Positions 24,240 to 35,496 of a stretch of DNA of 64,000 nucleotides are shown piece by piece. Location: positions 41,479-105,478 of the forward strand of contig PDUO01000084.1 of NCBI GenBank assembly GCA_003008705.1. Direction: 5' to 3'. Below the pieces are notes generated by a model. That model had not been told where the DNA came from, ran no database searches, and was given only the letters and a program-made list of their open reading frames with translations. How positions within the stretch are numbered: the stretch's first letter is position 1; each line of letters opens with the position of its first letter. The stretch is from Pezicula radicicola (taxonomy: Eukaryota; Ascomycota; Leotiomycetes; Helotiales; Dermateaceae). A program made the position numbers and the translations under genes.

Positions 24240-25687
24240 TTAAACGGCAAAGGATATCTTCTTGCCTTTTCCCTTTCTAGTATTAATGATGGGTGCCATT
24301 GGGGTAGGAGGAGGAGCAGGAGAAAGAATGCCAACAAGAGTATCGTTGAAGTTCAACTGCGCAGCAGCATACTCATCACGTCTCTCGAAGCACTGCTCCA
24401 ACCGCTTCATTACAGTATTAATGTATTCCAAGGCGGCTTGTTCCTCCCAATGAGAAAACTGTGTTGTTTGGGATTGGGTTTGAACGTCTCCTGTACAAGT
24501 GTGCGTGGGAGAGTGATATGTAGGCGGTGGAGATGTGCGATGGTGATGTTTCGCTGAAGGAGAAGTAGAAATCAGAGTCGATGGGCCCGCTTGTGGATGC
24601 TCCAGAAGATCGGACACGTATCCTTGGTCATCGGTGAGCTTGTCGTCGTTATAGACGTGATCGGTTGCTGAGGGCTCCTGACGCTCGCTATGATGATGAA
24701 AATTATTATCATTATCATCATCACCATCATCTACGAGAGCACCACTGGCGTAGTACTCTTCGACTGGTCGTGTTGTATTGGCATTGGTATCTCCACTTCC
24801 ACGGTGCGAAGAATATTCAAGATCAACCAAGTCATGCATGTAACTTCTTGGTCCATCTTTCATCTTGTCTTGATTGGCTTGGTTGGCTTTGTCCATGCTG
24901 CTGCTGGCATGGGTATGAGTGCGGGTCTGCGTAGGGTTTCTTCGGCGTTCGGTCTCTTTGAAAGAGACATGGGCAGTGGAAGCTGGCTCGGGATTGTCGA
25001 CTGGAAGAGCAGGATTCATGGACGACCTAGAAGCAAAGGCGAAGAACGTCAGTTGGTTCGCAATCCTAGAGGGGAGAAGAAAAAAAAAAGGATAGAATGG
25101 TACTAACGTCGGAGCTTGTGTGCTGCCATAGTTATTGTTGTATATGTTGATGCTCGCTGGAGTTCCACTGCTGCTCCCACGGCTCCTCCCCCGTCCTCCT
25201 GCATCTCCTCGGTCCTTATAATCATCATGATCATCCTGATCCTCTCGCTCCTGCTGCATCTTCTTATACTCTCTCGCCATCTTGCTACGGATCTTCGGGT
25301 CCACAATACTAAGGACTAAATCTCCGTTGTCATTGTAGACTTCCTCGAGCCCACCACAGCCGATTAGAGATCGAAGTGGGCCAAGTTTGAATTCGCGGAG
25401 TTTTGTCTCAGTGACTCTGTTAGATTGAGCGAATGCGAGGAATGCTTTGTTGGTGCTCATGAAGTTGCGGATGGTGCGCGTTGAGGTGCCGGACCACTCA
25501 AAACGGTTGCTGCTACGCAGTGTATCCAGAGGCCAGCCGAGAACCTCTGTCTGTTGGAAAGCAAGAGGCGGAATTAATACTATAATTCATAAAGGAATTG
25601 AGGAGGAAAATTAAAGGGTCAAGGTATAGTACAACATACAACCATGGGAGCATCTTCGGCATCATTAGGACTCCTTGAAGATGTCAT
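24240..25687 (-). CDS. Gene C: paralogue-like partner of gene A, three exons
   Basis: My model has exons 25687-25640, 25550-25108 and 25026-24240, giving about 425 residues. Intron 1 (89 nt) has donor GTATGT and acceptor CAACAG. Intron 2 (81 nt) has donor GTTAGT, branch-like CTGAC and acceptor TTCTAG; its length is a multiple of three and it has no stop, so an unspliced reading stays open. The first 100 residues carry LRSSNRFEWS and a later TETKLREFKLG, matching the order and spacing in gene A. A central D/H/S-rich low-complexity part follows, then a helical stretch near residue 360 and a basic tail. No catalytic motif is seen. Its divergent partner would be gene D, 3.2 kb away. Confidence 0.75.
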
Positions 25688-25840
25688 ATTCCTGGAGGAG
25701 TGAGTGCTGGAATTGGTGTTCTGACTGTGATAAGAAGTCGATTAACTGAATGCTATTTGAATAGGAGCGACTGTGCGGGCAAACTGCTGATTGAAGAAGA
25801 TGAAGATTAAATGCTTACTGAGTAGGAGCGACCATACGAA

Positions 25841-26200
25841 AGGTTTATATCTTGGTCTTCCTGAGTTACTCTCCCTGAGATATCACTATGGCTAGCGATA
25901 TTTCTTTTTAGCGAGGCGAACATGTTTCCGAGACACTGAAGCGATCTGCGATGTCTTCCTCTTCCCCGTCCATAGAAATGTAAAACTACGCGGCGAAGGT
26001 GTTGAAGTAAGACAGACGATGCGGGAGGTTTATATCTTAACCTCCTTGAATTACTGCCCGCGAGAGATAACAAATTTAGCGAGGCGAGGATGTTAGGAAA
26101 GCATACTAATCTCCCAACATATCTGAGTCTTCTGCTAGGAGATGTAAGACTACAAGGCGAAGATTGCTGTAATATAGTAATGTTTTTGAAATCGTAATAT
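25841..26200. repeat. Diverged tandem duplication, ~185-bp unit
   Basis: AGGTTTATATCTT recurs at 25841 and 26026. Shared downstream blocks appear in the same order in both units: TTAGCGAGGCGA, then ATGTAARACTAC, then GGCGAAG. The units have diverged with small gaps. A shorter direct repeat with AGTAGGAGCGAC lies just upstream. Confidence 0.65.
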
Positions 26201-27903
26201 AATTTGTAACCAGGCCCCGAACTATACCATTTGTAGAGTGGTTGTATCGGATCGCTAAATTAATTGATTCGATAGCATCTTTGACTAATTCTAGGCTAAT
26301 CCTATAGAATAGTACCAATTTCCTTATTGGCTAATTTAATATCTTAATCCTTGGATTAAGTAATCGTAACCCTTAACTACCTTAGGTAGCTAAACTAAGT
26401 AATATATATCTAATTGGAAATAGAGCTTAAGAATTACTTAAATGTGTACTTGTAACCTATATTATTATTAACTCTTCTTTGCGTAGATAAATATAAATTA
26501 GAAGTCACCTGTAATATTATAGTGTCTTTAGAATTGTGATATAACTAAAAGTACTATATAAGGAGAAAGAAATTATAGAATTCATCCTTGGTAAGAGTAG
26601 AAACAACCTCTCCCCACCCCCGAGCCTATGCTCAAATCATAGAGTTGTAGCTAGTTGAGCAAGTACTACTTGACTTATTACTATCTTAGACATCAATTTA
26701 CTATTATTTGATGGTATTAGTTAACCTTTTATCAAAGCTTGTGCAATCCATTCTCTCTATCTATATATACAAGCTACTTAGCATCTATTTAGAAAACACC
26801 ATTAGACTCTCTATACTCGCTTTTGTCTCAAAGAGTCTGGCCAGCTCTTTAAGACAAAAAAAGTTTAATTTTAAATTATTATCTCTACTACCTATAATAC
26901 ATAACAAATAACCTTTTAATCTTTCTATTATAAAGCTATAAACATAGCAAGACTTTTGAAGTACATATCTTGTAAGTTTTAACCTTATTATATATTCCCT
27001 ATATAATGTTTTATTTTACTAATAGTAACTAAATTTTATAGCTGCTACTTCGACGCCAAGTTACTCCTACATGCCTCTCTTCTAATAACGCTACTCCTTT
27101 ATTTTCATTTGTATCAGAACGAAACTCTCAGCATTACATTGTACAAGCCAGAGCAGCCAGGAGAGAGAATAAACATTCACTCGGGTATTCTACAGCCACC
27201 TACGCCTTCGACAACCTCAGACTCTGAACTCAATGCGCCCTCATCCACCTACAAAGCCAAATCAAAATCGCTAAAACTCCTTTTACACTGTCCAATTATA
27301 CAACCAAACTCTGTTATATTGTTGCAATTATTCTAAGACAACCAAGGAAAATGTTTAGGGTGCTGGCCACACCTTAGATATCTTCTCTCGGAAAGTCAAG
27401 GATCAGCACAGTAATTATAACTTGAGGCAAGGCGAATAGAGCAGCAAGGCAAGGCGCCCAACCATTTCCTCCTCTTGTCAAGGAACCAGAATCAATCTTT
27501 CGCTCGCTACAAGTTAAAAAAAAAGCCTTACTAAATTACCTCTATTACGATGATTCTTCACATTACATAAAACATGCTCACTTTACTTGTTCCCTATCAA
27601 CAAGTAGCAGAGTTTGACAGGAGGGTGGAGGGTGGAGGGTGGGGGGATCCAGCCGAAGCTCTTGGTGATGATGATGTTGCTGAAGGCAGAGTCGCTACCG
27701 CTCGGAACGTCGGTATTCAGTATGATGATGGACTTTTGATGTGCTTGTTGTGTGTGCTAGCTTGGTCAAGGCGAACACACTCAAGCTCAACGATTCGCTC
27801 CTTCTCGGATATGAAGCGAGCGGTAACATAGGAGTTATAAAGGAAGATGTGGATAAGGATGCCATTGATGGTAGAGAGCACGCTTAAGATTTGGAGATGG
27901 TAG

Positions 27904-27987
27904 AGGAGGAGGAGGAGAAGGAGGAGGAGGAGAAGGAGGAGGAGGAGAAGGAGGAGGAGAAGGAGGAGGAGGAGAAGGAGGAGGAGG
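27904..27987. repeat. (GAG/GAA)n purine-rich triplet repeat
   Basis: A near-pure run of GAG with interspersed GAA triplets. On the opposite strand it reads as a polyleucine run inside a 118-codon frame, which I take to be an artefact of the repeat. Confidence 0.9.
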
Positions 27988-28084
27988 CAGGTTCTATTAT
28001 AGGGAACGTAGGAGGGAGACGCTTTCCGTAGAGATTTCGACTCAGCTGATTTGCAAAGAGATTTCTTTTTCATCTAGCAGTATA

Positions 28085-28165
28085 AGAACTAGACTTAGAA
28101 TGAGCTAGGTATAAAAGAGGCGTAGCTAACCTCTTTTATACCTATTTCGTTCTAGAACTAGTTCT
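28085..28165. repeat. 81-bp imperfect hairpin
   Basis: The arms 28085-28120 and 28130-28165 are inverted copies with about 30 of 36 positions paired; the inner 15 bases (TAGGTATAAAAGAGG) are perfect. The loop is 9 bases. No gene is attached, and it lies about 740 bases upstream of gene D. Confidence 0.75.
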
Positions 28166-28904
28166 CTCGTAAACTGTTGCAGATAGTGAAGCAAGAACTT
28201 CACAATCAAGGCTTTCAATTAGTGAATTAGCCTGCTTAGCGCAAGAGAAGCGTTTACTCAAACTGTAGAGCTTTTAGTGTGCAATTGTTGCGGCTTTTGA
28301 AATCTTGATTTATAAGTGCAATTATTGCGCTGGTACTTAATTGTTAAGGTTTACTCAGTAAATGGCTGGTGTGTTTAAAGGTGTTCTATTTTTTGTTCTG
28401 TTTTCTAAGGTTATATATCTTCGAGTCGATGATATTAAGTAGTTAATTAGGGTGTCTTTAGAACCAGTTAATCTTAATGCTTCTTATCTTTGTATTTCTC
28501 TTTGTAGTTTGATAAAGACTAGTGCTTGCTTTATGTTTCTCTTTCATTAAATATTTGAACAATTAATCGTTTGTTCCCTTTGCTTAGACTTCCTTTAATA
28601 GGGACGATATACTAAGTAAATTCCCCTTTGACTCTTGAGTTATTTTTATTTCTCTTTGTTTATGTCTATAATAATACTAAAACAATAAAACCTCTTTTTT
28701 CTTTGCTTAAATATCCATCCCTAACAAGAACAATGCCTCCTTTGACTTTTCAGCACTCCTCTTTTTTATATATAAAATGTGGTGAACTTCCATTTACTTG
28801 CTACTACCAATTTCTTAATAAACCATATCTCGACTCTACACCCACACTACCAAAGCCTACTTTCAGAGAAGCTGGCCGCCAAACAAGCAAGCAAGTAATC
28901 AAAC

Positions 28905-29555
28905 ATGTCTACACCTAGCGATAACAAAGCTAACTGGGTAGCCTCAACACATAGCAACGTATCCGACGAGACCACCACTACCTCCACCACTACCACCCCA
29001 ATCCTAACCCCAACCACACCCAGTGAGAACAGCAACACCGAGTCCCCGAAAACCTATGCCGCATTCCTAGAATACCTCTCACAGATCACACAGCCAGAAA
29101 CACTTACCGCGGATTACACTACACTCCGCGAAGCTATTATCTCCTTGTACCAGCATTCGATCGATGGATTCGATCCTGATGTCTATGGTAGGTGCGTAGT
29201 ATCAAAGCTTACCTTTGTAGCGAGGGATCGGATGGGCTACTGCATTGCACGGCTATGGGAGATACGCGAATACCACCAACAAATAGGGGACCAAGACCAA
29301 GATCCAAGATTGATGCTATGGGAAGAGATTAGCCAGGTAGACGATTGGAACATTGAGCCTGAGCCCGAGCCCAAGTCAGATGAGAGTCGTCCGGCTCACG
29401 ATAACGACGATAAAGATGGCAGTGAGCACAAAGCTAGTTGTCCAACGCCTGAAACCAGCCGCATTCCGGATTCCCAATTCAATTACCGCCAACATCTACG
29501 AAACATGGTCGGATACATCTCAGCGTGTTTCCCGGTAGGTGACTCTGACGAGTAA
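28905..29555 (+). CDS. Gene D: short soluble relative of gene B
   Basis: A single-exon frame of 216 codons with start context AACATGTCT (A at -3). Residues 1-47 are T/S-rich low complexity. Residues about 48-150 match the gene B domain, with the signature RDRMGYCIARLWE at 108-120 and LWEEISQVDDW at 138-148. After an acidic linker, YRQHLRNMVGYISACF near residue 193 lines up with the gene B segment just before its first hydrophobic stretch. There the protein ends, so no membrane segment is present. A pyrimidine-rich stretch follows the stop. It may be a truncated copy or a functional soluble form; no stop-codon decay is evident. Confidence 0.75.
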   Translation: MSTPSDNKANWVASTHSNVSDETTTTSTTTTPILTPTTPSENSNTESPKTYAAFLEYLSQITQPETLTADYTTLREAIISLYQHSIDGFDPDVYGRCVVSKLTFVARDRMGYCIARLWEIREYHQQIGDQDQDPRLMLWEEISQVDDWNIEPEPEPKSDESRPAHDNDDKDGSEHKASCPTPETSRIPDSQFNYRQHLRNMVGYISACFPVGDSDE

Positions 29556-29781
29556 ATTCTTAGTATTTACTGTTTTTCTTTTTTTCTTTTCTTTTTCTTT
29601 TGCTTTTACGTATTTTCTTATTTGCTGTACTGTAGGATCCGAAACTATCTAAATTCCTAAATATAAAAAAGATGTCAAAAAAAAGGGGTGGAAATTAAAC
29701 TGAAACTTAGAAAAGTGATTAGATTAATTCAAATGTATTTATTCCTTTCTTTGTATGTGACTTATTATTTTTGCGCCCAAA

Positions 29782-31253
29782 TAGATAAAAGCTCGGGCGC
29801 GAGGCATTTGATTTTCCACCTTACATATCGGGAAAATGCCATCGAGTTACAGCAGCATTTAGAACTTCATCTCATGGACATTACCAGCCGTGGCAGCTAC
29901 GATTATCAAATCACAAAGGATGTCGATACTAGGATGACTCCCGTATTAGATCTTAATAAGGAGACTGGCCGTGTTGCATGGACTCTTTCTTATTGAGAAT
30001 TCCAGGACATGGATTTCTTGGCATGTCTCAGATCAGCCTTTACTGGGATAAACCACAACAAGAATCCATGAAGTCGAGACTGGAATCTAAAGGTCAAAGC
30101 TAAGGAACTAGCTATTTGCGCTCAAAAAGGAATACCAAAGTAGTCCTCCACACTCTACTACGTCCCCCTCCTTGCGCTCTCCAGCGACTTCTCCCTCTGC
30201 GAGTTCCAAGGCTTCGATTCTGAATGATGATAGTCTTTAGCAGCAGAATGTCATCTTAACTAATAACGCAGCTTTAAAACCACAGAGTCTCGAGGGGGGA
30301 AGCAAGTCTACGGAAGGTATGAGTGTTCAGCACCTAGATTCACATTGCATTCAAAAACCCACTGTTGAGGTTCGAAAGGATCAGCATGGTGATGGCGATG
30401 AAAATGATCAGGAGAAGCCATATCGTTATCACAATCATGAGCATTATAGTAGCAAGTAACCGAACGATAATTACAGTAACCACCACGCTATCAAGAAATC
30501 CAGTGATGACGATAACGAGAGCGGTCACGACAGGCATAACTCGGAGAGTCAGCCACCTCTAGACTGTAGCAATATAATTATACTTACCGTGCGTGACTGC
30601 CTTGCATCATTCTATCGCACGACAGGGCCCATTTTGGAAGCTGACCAGGGTTTGATGGAGGCCAAGTCATGGCAGGTCTTGCAAGAGCATTGGATTCTTG
30701 TCAGGTCTGAAGGACAAATGGATTTTGGGCAGACTGAAGAGTCGGATTTAGTCCCCATTGGATCTTTGGAACCCAGACCTAGTGAGTTTATATGCTACTT
30801 CGCAGGAGCTGTGTGTATTACGAAACGTACTAATCTTGGAAGTCCTTCAAAAGGTCGAGCCAGGAACTCCAGCCTTTGATACATGCATTGAGAAGTATAT
30901 TCAAGAGCTGAGAAGATGGCAGGCGGCCTCTAACAAGACTGCTAAGGCACGGTCAAAGCTTTCCCATTAATATTCCCTTGCACAGCATGATGAACTCTCA
31001 GCACTGTCTCCATCTCGTCTAATGACGGCGGCATCACTGTTTACTCTGCACATCCAAACAGATCTGGAGTAGACTTACGCGACAGAAAGCGAGTGAATAC
31101 TGAAGAATGAAAGAGGATGTATTCCCGGCACTGTCTTGGGAGAAATCGAATCCCATATCAAGGAACAGGAAGGTCCAACATTCTATATCCTGCTAGGCTA
31201 TCTCAATCAATTCCAACCAGTCACATCTGATCTTGCTAATGATCTTGGCTAAT
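29782..31253 (+). pseudogene. Large unidentified pseudogene with several in-frame stops
   Basis: Coding-like reading on the plus strand persists for about 1.4 kb but is broken. In one frame 29782-30080 has a TGA at 29995 and more beyond. From about 30170 another frame runs with a TAG and a TAA and is rich in D, H, N and S. A frameshift near 30760 leads to a frame with ELRRWQAASNKTAKARSKL, which continues past a TAA at about 30968 through DELSALSPSRLMTAASLFTL, two more stops, and ends at a TAA near 31251. I do not recognise a family. It is not the missing C-terminus of gene D, because it has no resemblance to gene B. Confidence 0.5.
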
Positions 31254-31319
31254 AAACGAAAGCGCTGCAAAGATTGCCCCCTTCGAGCATTATACTTTGG
31301 CAGGGCTGAAAGACATTGA

Positions 31320-33035
31320 ATAGAAGAAGTCCGCATTGTCTACCTCGACATCCGATCCTTTGTAGATTAAACCATCCTAAATGGGAAATATCAAATGATG
31401 TAACTCTTGAGCAAGCCCCTCCAAGTCCTTGAAATCTGGCGAGAACTCTGAAATGATGTACTCGAACAGGTCATTACCCATGTCCTTGCTCTTCTTCTAT
31501 GCACACTCATCAAAAGTTCCTTGAAACCATGCCCAGAGTCTGCTACTTCTTGGTGGCATTTTCTCTCGGCAAGAAACGGCAATCCATAGAAAACAATAGA
31601 AGAGCGACTCAAGGTCATGCCGATAGGTATGCGGCCTCACCTTGAGCACTCCAATAGCCATGAATAGACTCGTCTCCTTCCTCTCACCTTCTAGGCTAGG
31701 GCCTGATTCCAGTCTTCTCAAAGCGTCAAGGTCGATCAAAAAGCCCTTTGGAGCTCCTTGGTACTGTGTATCTGTGATTATAATATTATCCTTGGACACG
31801 TCTTGGTGAAGTATCTTCCCGCGTAGATAGAGTGATCTGCGGCCCTTGATTATGTCGCAAAATGCGCCGAGGAGCTCTGAGACGGATCTAAAATTGTCAA
31901 CTGATCGACCTACGGGATGGACGGCTACACAGGGGTATGTAAGATCCTGGAACGATAGAGAGCTTATATCGTCTTTGTTCTCTTGCTTGGCCCAGGTGTC
32001 TTGTAGGGTAGATGTATGGAGACTCTCTCGATGGTTGTGCATGGCAGTTGATATAGCCGTCGGAGTTGTATCAACGCCAGCCTTTTCCTATGTATCCTTA
32101 TCAGTATTACCACTCATGCAGTGGCTGAGATATGGACTTCCTTACTTCCTTTGGAAATCTTCGCGGCAAGGCGAATTGCAAACCTTCTCGCAGTTTGCTA
32201 ATTGTTGTGAGATCTTGGTTGCCAAAAAGCTGAACAACTCTCTAGACTTCTCTTTCCGTAACTAGGGCCAAAAGGTCTTCTTCTGGACACGTCGAGTCTT
32301 CCCGCCACATAAATTTGACGATACATTCCCATATCTCTGAGCTTGTTCCTTTCGCCCGATAACACGTCGGGCCATTGTAGACAATGCCTGGATGAGAGCG
32401 GATCGGGTGATCTTCCAGATAGATTTTCTCGCCTCTGAGAAGCACGGATTTGCCCAGTTCATCCGCGCGAACAAATGTGTTCAGACCCAAGTCCTCCTCG
32501 TCCATCAGGGTTAAGCCAGCAATGACTGTCAAGAAGCGATTCGGCCACGAATGAGGAGGCCATGGAGAAAGCGCCGCGCAGGTTGATTATTGAAGACTCT
32601 CTAGGCATGCGTGCAGAAATGCAAACATTGCTTCCGATATGACCGTGCCGTGCCATTATCAAACTCACCAATGACCTGAACATCAGCCCACCGATATTGG
32701 CCATGCTTCCCCCATCGGGATGATGAAGAAGCAGCCGTGATAGACATGTCGAAAACCAGTCAAGGAATTATTGGCGGGAAGGATGTTGCGGGAACGTGCC
32801 TTGGGATGGATTGTTTGCGCCGATAATGCGTTGCTCTGCCGCCGCCGACCAGGGCTGAGGCTCAAAATACTTTTCGAAGAAGCCTTTGACGTCGCCCCAA
32901 ACATGGCCATTGATGCCCTCGAGGATGCTGTCCGTATCCTTGGCGTCCTGACCTTCCTCTGTTGGAGCTGGACTGTCGTTGTCGGACGCGATGCGATGGC
33001 TCTCTCCTTTGAGGGACTCTGCACGACATGATCCA
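31320..33035 (-). pseudogene. FunK1-type (fungal-specific) protein kinase, broken
   Basis: The minus strand reads through a FunK1 domain. The N-lobe part has TLMDEEDLGLNTF (near 32500) and TCYRAKGTSS. The catalytic loop HQDVSKDN lies near 31810, followed by the LIDLD segment that replaces the usual DFG. The family signature FMAIGVL...HTYRHDLES lies near 31620. Breaks: TAA at 32768-32770, TAG at 32601-32603, a frameshift with apparent loss of the segment before TVIAGLTL near 32530, TAG at 32242-32244, and a stop at 31497-31499. The C-terminal stretch continues past that last stop to about 31320. The longest intact piece (31497-32042) covers the catalytic loop only. It cannot make a complete kinase. 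Confidence 0.85.
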
Positions 33036-33427
33036 TTGGATTGGATCTTGCAGTTGATATGAGAAATGAGACGTGGAATGAATGGATGCTGAAGTCGTGT
33101 GGATGTGTGTGTGGGTGGTGTGGGTGTGTGTGGAGGGCAGCGAGGACAGGGAGAGAGGGTAGGGAGAGAGATGTTGTAAAGTGATCATCATCATCATCAC
33201 TGGAATGTCCGAACGAACGACTGTGTGGCACGCGATATGAGTTGCACGGCAGATGAATGCAATCAGAATCGGAATGACAACGAATCACGGAACAACAACA
33301 ACTGAAGCCGAAACACACAACACCAACAACAACGACTTTGGTCCAGACTCCCTTATAAGAACCGGTATCTCCTCACCCTCTCCCTCTCTCCTTCACTTCG
33401 ACGAGTCAGAAGCAAACGACGCGCAAG

Positions 33428-33846
33428 ATGGTTCTCATCAAAGACACCTTCATCTCCTCCACCATTTACAACGGCCTCCCCCTGATCGAGGACGTGGCCC
33501 CTTCTCTGGATGAGCATTCAGAGGATCTCAAGGACCAATGCTGCCGCTCAACAACTCATCCCTCCGCGGCATCCACTATTTGGTCGACGAGAATGGCCTC
33601 TTTCAATCGTACGAATATGCGACTTGTGATATCCCTGATATGTCGCCATATGAAACCTTTCTCGCCGTGTTTAGTCGGATCATCATGAAGTGCGGCTTGC
33701 AGTCTATCTTTGGCTTGAAACTCGATAACATGGAGGAAGTCACCGGCTGGACAGAGTTCGAATTGCCTGACAAACGGAGCACGATCGTCATCTCGAACTC
33801 TCATTATAATTACCCATTACTTGCTACTACCATTGATTCGATTTAA
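33428..33846 (+). pseudogene. Truncated copy of an uncharacterised fungal family
   Basis: The frame from ATG 33428 begins IYNGLPLIEDVAPSL. A second frame from 33538 has LVDENGLFQSYEYAT, FGLKLDN and TGWTEFELPDKRSTIVIS before the stop at 33844. From memory, ascomycete proteins of this type have both ends in one frame, with a middle part of some 60-70 residues between them. Here that middle part is missing and the two ends are out of frame, so a deletion near 33535 is likely. The family has no known function. The deletion is an inference from memory of the family layout. Confidence 0.5.
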
Positions 33847-33871
33847 TAATAATTTATTTCAAGTAGCCTAT

Positions 33872-35496
33872 CTATATCTTAACAACCCATGCATGATTGC
33901 ATACTACATCCATCGATGGCCGTAGTTTCGGATCGAGTACAAGCATCATCCTCAGCAAAGACGTAAAACCAATAAGATCAACCATATCAGCCGGCCAATG
34001 TTTTCGGCACCGATCAATAGTTGTTTCCCATTGCTGATTTGGCAAAGCAGATCCAGACGGCAGTGGTTGGATCATGGGGAGATTCCAGGAAGTAGGTAGA
34101 GGGCCGATGATGGTTTGAACTTCTTCAAGCATGCCTTTGTCGTTCCTGCAACGGTCGAATAGAGGTTGACGGAAGATTATTCGCCACATCTGTTACGAGA
34201 GGCATGATTTTTAGTCTCTGCTACTTGAGGATTGGGGAGGGGATAGTATTATGGGACTAGACGAACCAAACAAGCAGCTGCCCAAACGTCAACCTTGGGC
34301 CCTCCCTTTACATGTAGGCTCTGTGGATTGAGTCTTGCGGCAAATACTTCTGGGGCTCGGACGTAGACACAGGTCGGTGGTAGAGTTTCTGGGATGGAGG
34401 AACTAAAGTAGGCTGCTTATATGATCAGCGAAGGGTTGGGAGATACGGAACGGAAGAAGACGAGATGTCCGGGACGGACACTTACCACTGCCAAAGTCAA
34501 TGATGCGTATTTCTGCAGCAGACACATCTGATGTCTTCATCACATCGCAAACATATTCCAAAAACTGGGCATTCGAAACCAGATATTTTGGTAGATTCTT
34601 AGCCGTCCATACTTCTTTTCTGCATGGCGAGGAACCCGTGCTGGCAGCCCACAGGCTTGGCACTATTTCTGGGCAGCTGAGACTGGCGAGAAATTCATGC
34701 AACGGCAGATCGAGTATCGAGGGCAGCCATATGGCTAAGTTGGACGTGTGGAGATCTAGACGTAGGAAGGGAAAGTTTTAGAAGACACAAGAGGACAGAT
34801 AGTATGGATGTGTGAAGGTAAGTACATACCGCCGTGGGTAACATCTTGGCTGTGCAGAAAGGCGACTGCTTGAAGCAGCTGTTTGAAGAGTCGGCTAACA
34901 CCTTTGCGTTTGCAGTGGACGAGAAATTCGTCGAGTGGAATAAATACATCCGTGACAATAACAAGGTGCCGAAGACTCTCATGATTCGGGCCGACCTCGA
35001 AGTGATCTCTTAAAGGCATAACAAAACGATGTCCAGGATGGTTGGAGTCGGTGCTACTGGAGAGGTATTTGAGAACCGAGAGTTCCTTTTGACTTGCTGT
35101 GCCTGGGGCGAGGAATTTCAAAGCGACAAGGCGACTGGAACGTAGTTAATAAGAAGGGATATAGTAGATATACACAGAGGGCAGAATGACATACTTGCTG
35201 TTCCAGAGATCACACGCTAGCCAAACAGTCGAGAAGGATCCATGACCAAGCTTGAGTAGAACCTGATAAAGGGAATTTTTGCTCTCAAAGAGATCGCCAA
35301 GATGAACTGGAAATAGGGAGCCCTGAATGTAGCCATCAAAATTCTCGGTATTTAAGGATGCTGGATCGTAGTAGATGTGAATATCGCTGTCGCGCGATGA
35401 TGAACTGAGGTGTGCAGTGGATGATGAACTGTGGTGTGCAGTAGAAGCGGAGGACTCTGAAAGCGAGGGGAGTGGCGCGGCTGGAAACGAAGCCAT
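33872..35496 (-). CDS. SRPK-type serine/threonine protein kinase, five exons
   Basis: My model has exons 35496-35195, 35134-34830, 34755-34486, 34412-34267 and 34189-33872, giving 446 residues. Introns are 60, 74, 73 and 77 nt; the first three donors are GTATGT or GTAAGT, the last is GTTCGT. All phases join cleanly. After an S-rich N-terminus comes PVHLGDLF, the SRPK-like entry. The glycine loop is LGHGSFSTVW and the lysine motif is LVALKF. The catalytic loop, joined across an intron, is HGDLHTSN, then IIDFGS, VRAPEV and VDVWAAACLMW. All core catalytic residues are present. SRPK kinases phosphorylate SR-type splicing factors; here the substrate is unknown. It may be a lineage-specific paralogue. 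Confidence 0.88.

Larger units (their letters stand above)
25688..28904. other. Long region between genes C and D, repeats but no confident gene
   Basis: This 3.2-kb region separates two divergent genes. It holds a tandem duplication at 25841-26200, a more AT-rich part at 26200-27050, a purine-rich triplet tract at 27904-27987 and a hairpin at 28085-28165. Short frames such as 27109-27336 have no support. Confidence 0.5.

Noticed and set aside
27717..28073. 118-codon frame with a polyleucine run
   Set aside because: The leucines come from the (GAG/GAA)n repeat read on the opposite strand; nothing coding-like remains outside it.
28905..31253. Gene D plus the following relic as one split copy of gene B
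   Set aside because: The relic shows no similarity to the membrane or helical part of gene B in any frame I read.
32683..33318. 211-codon minus-strand frame upstream of the FunK1 relic
   Set aside because: The FunK1 homology at 32750-33030 is in another frame; the N-terminal part here comes from (CACAC/TCATCA) simple sequence.
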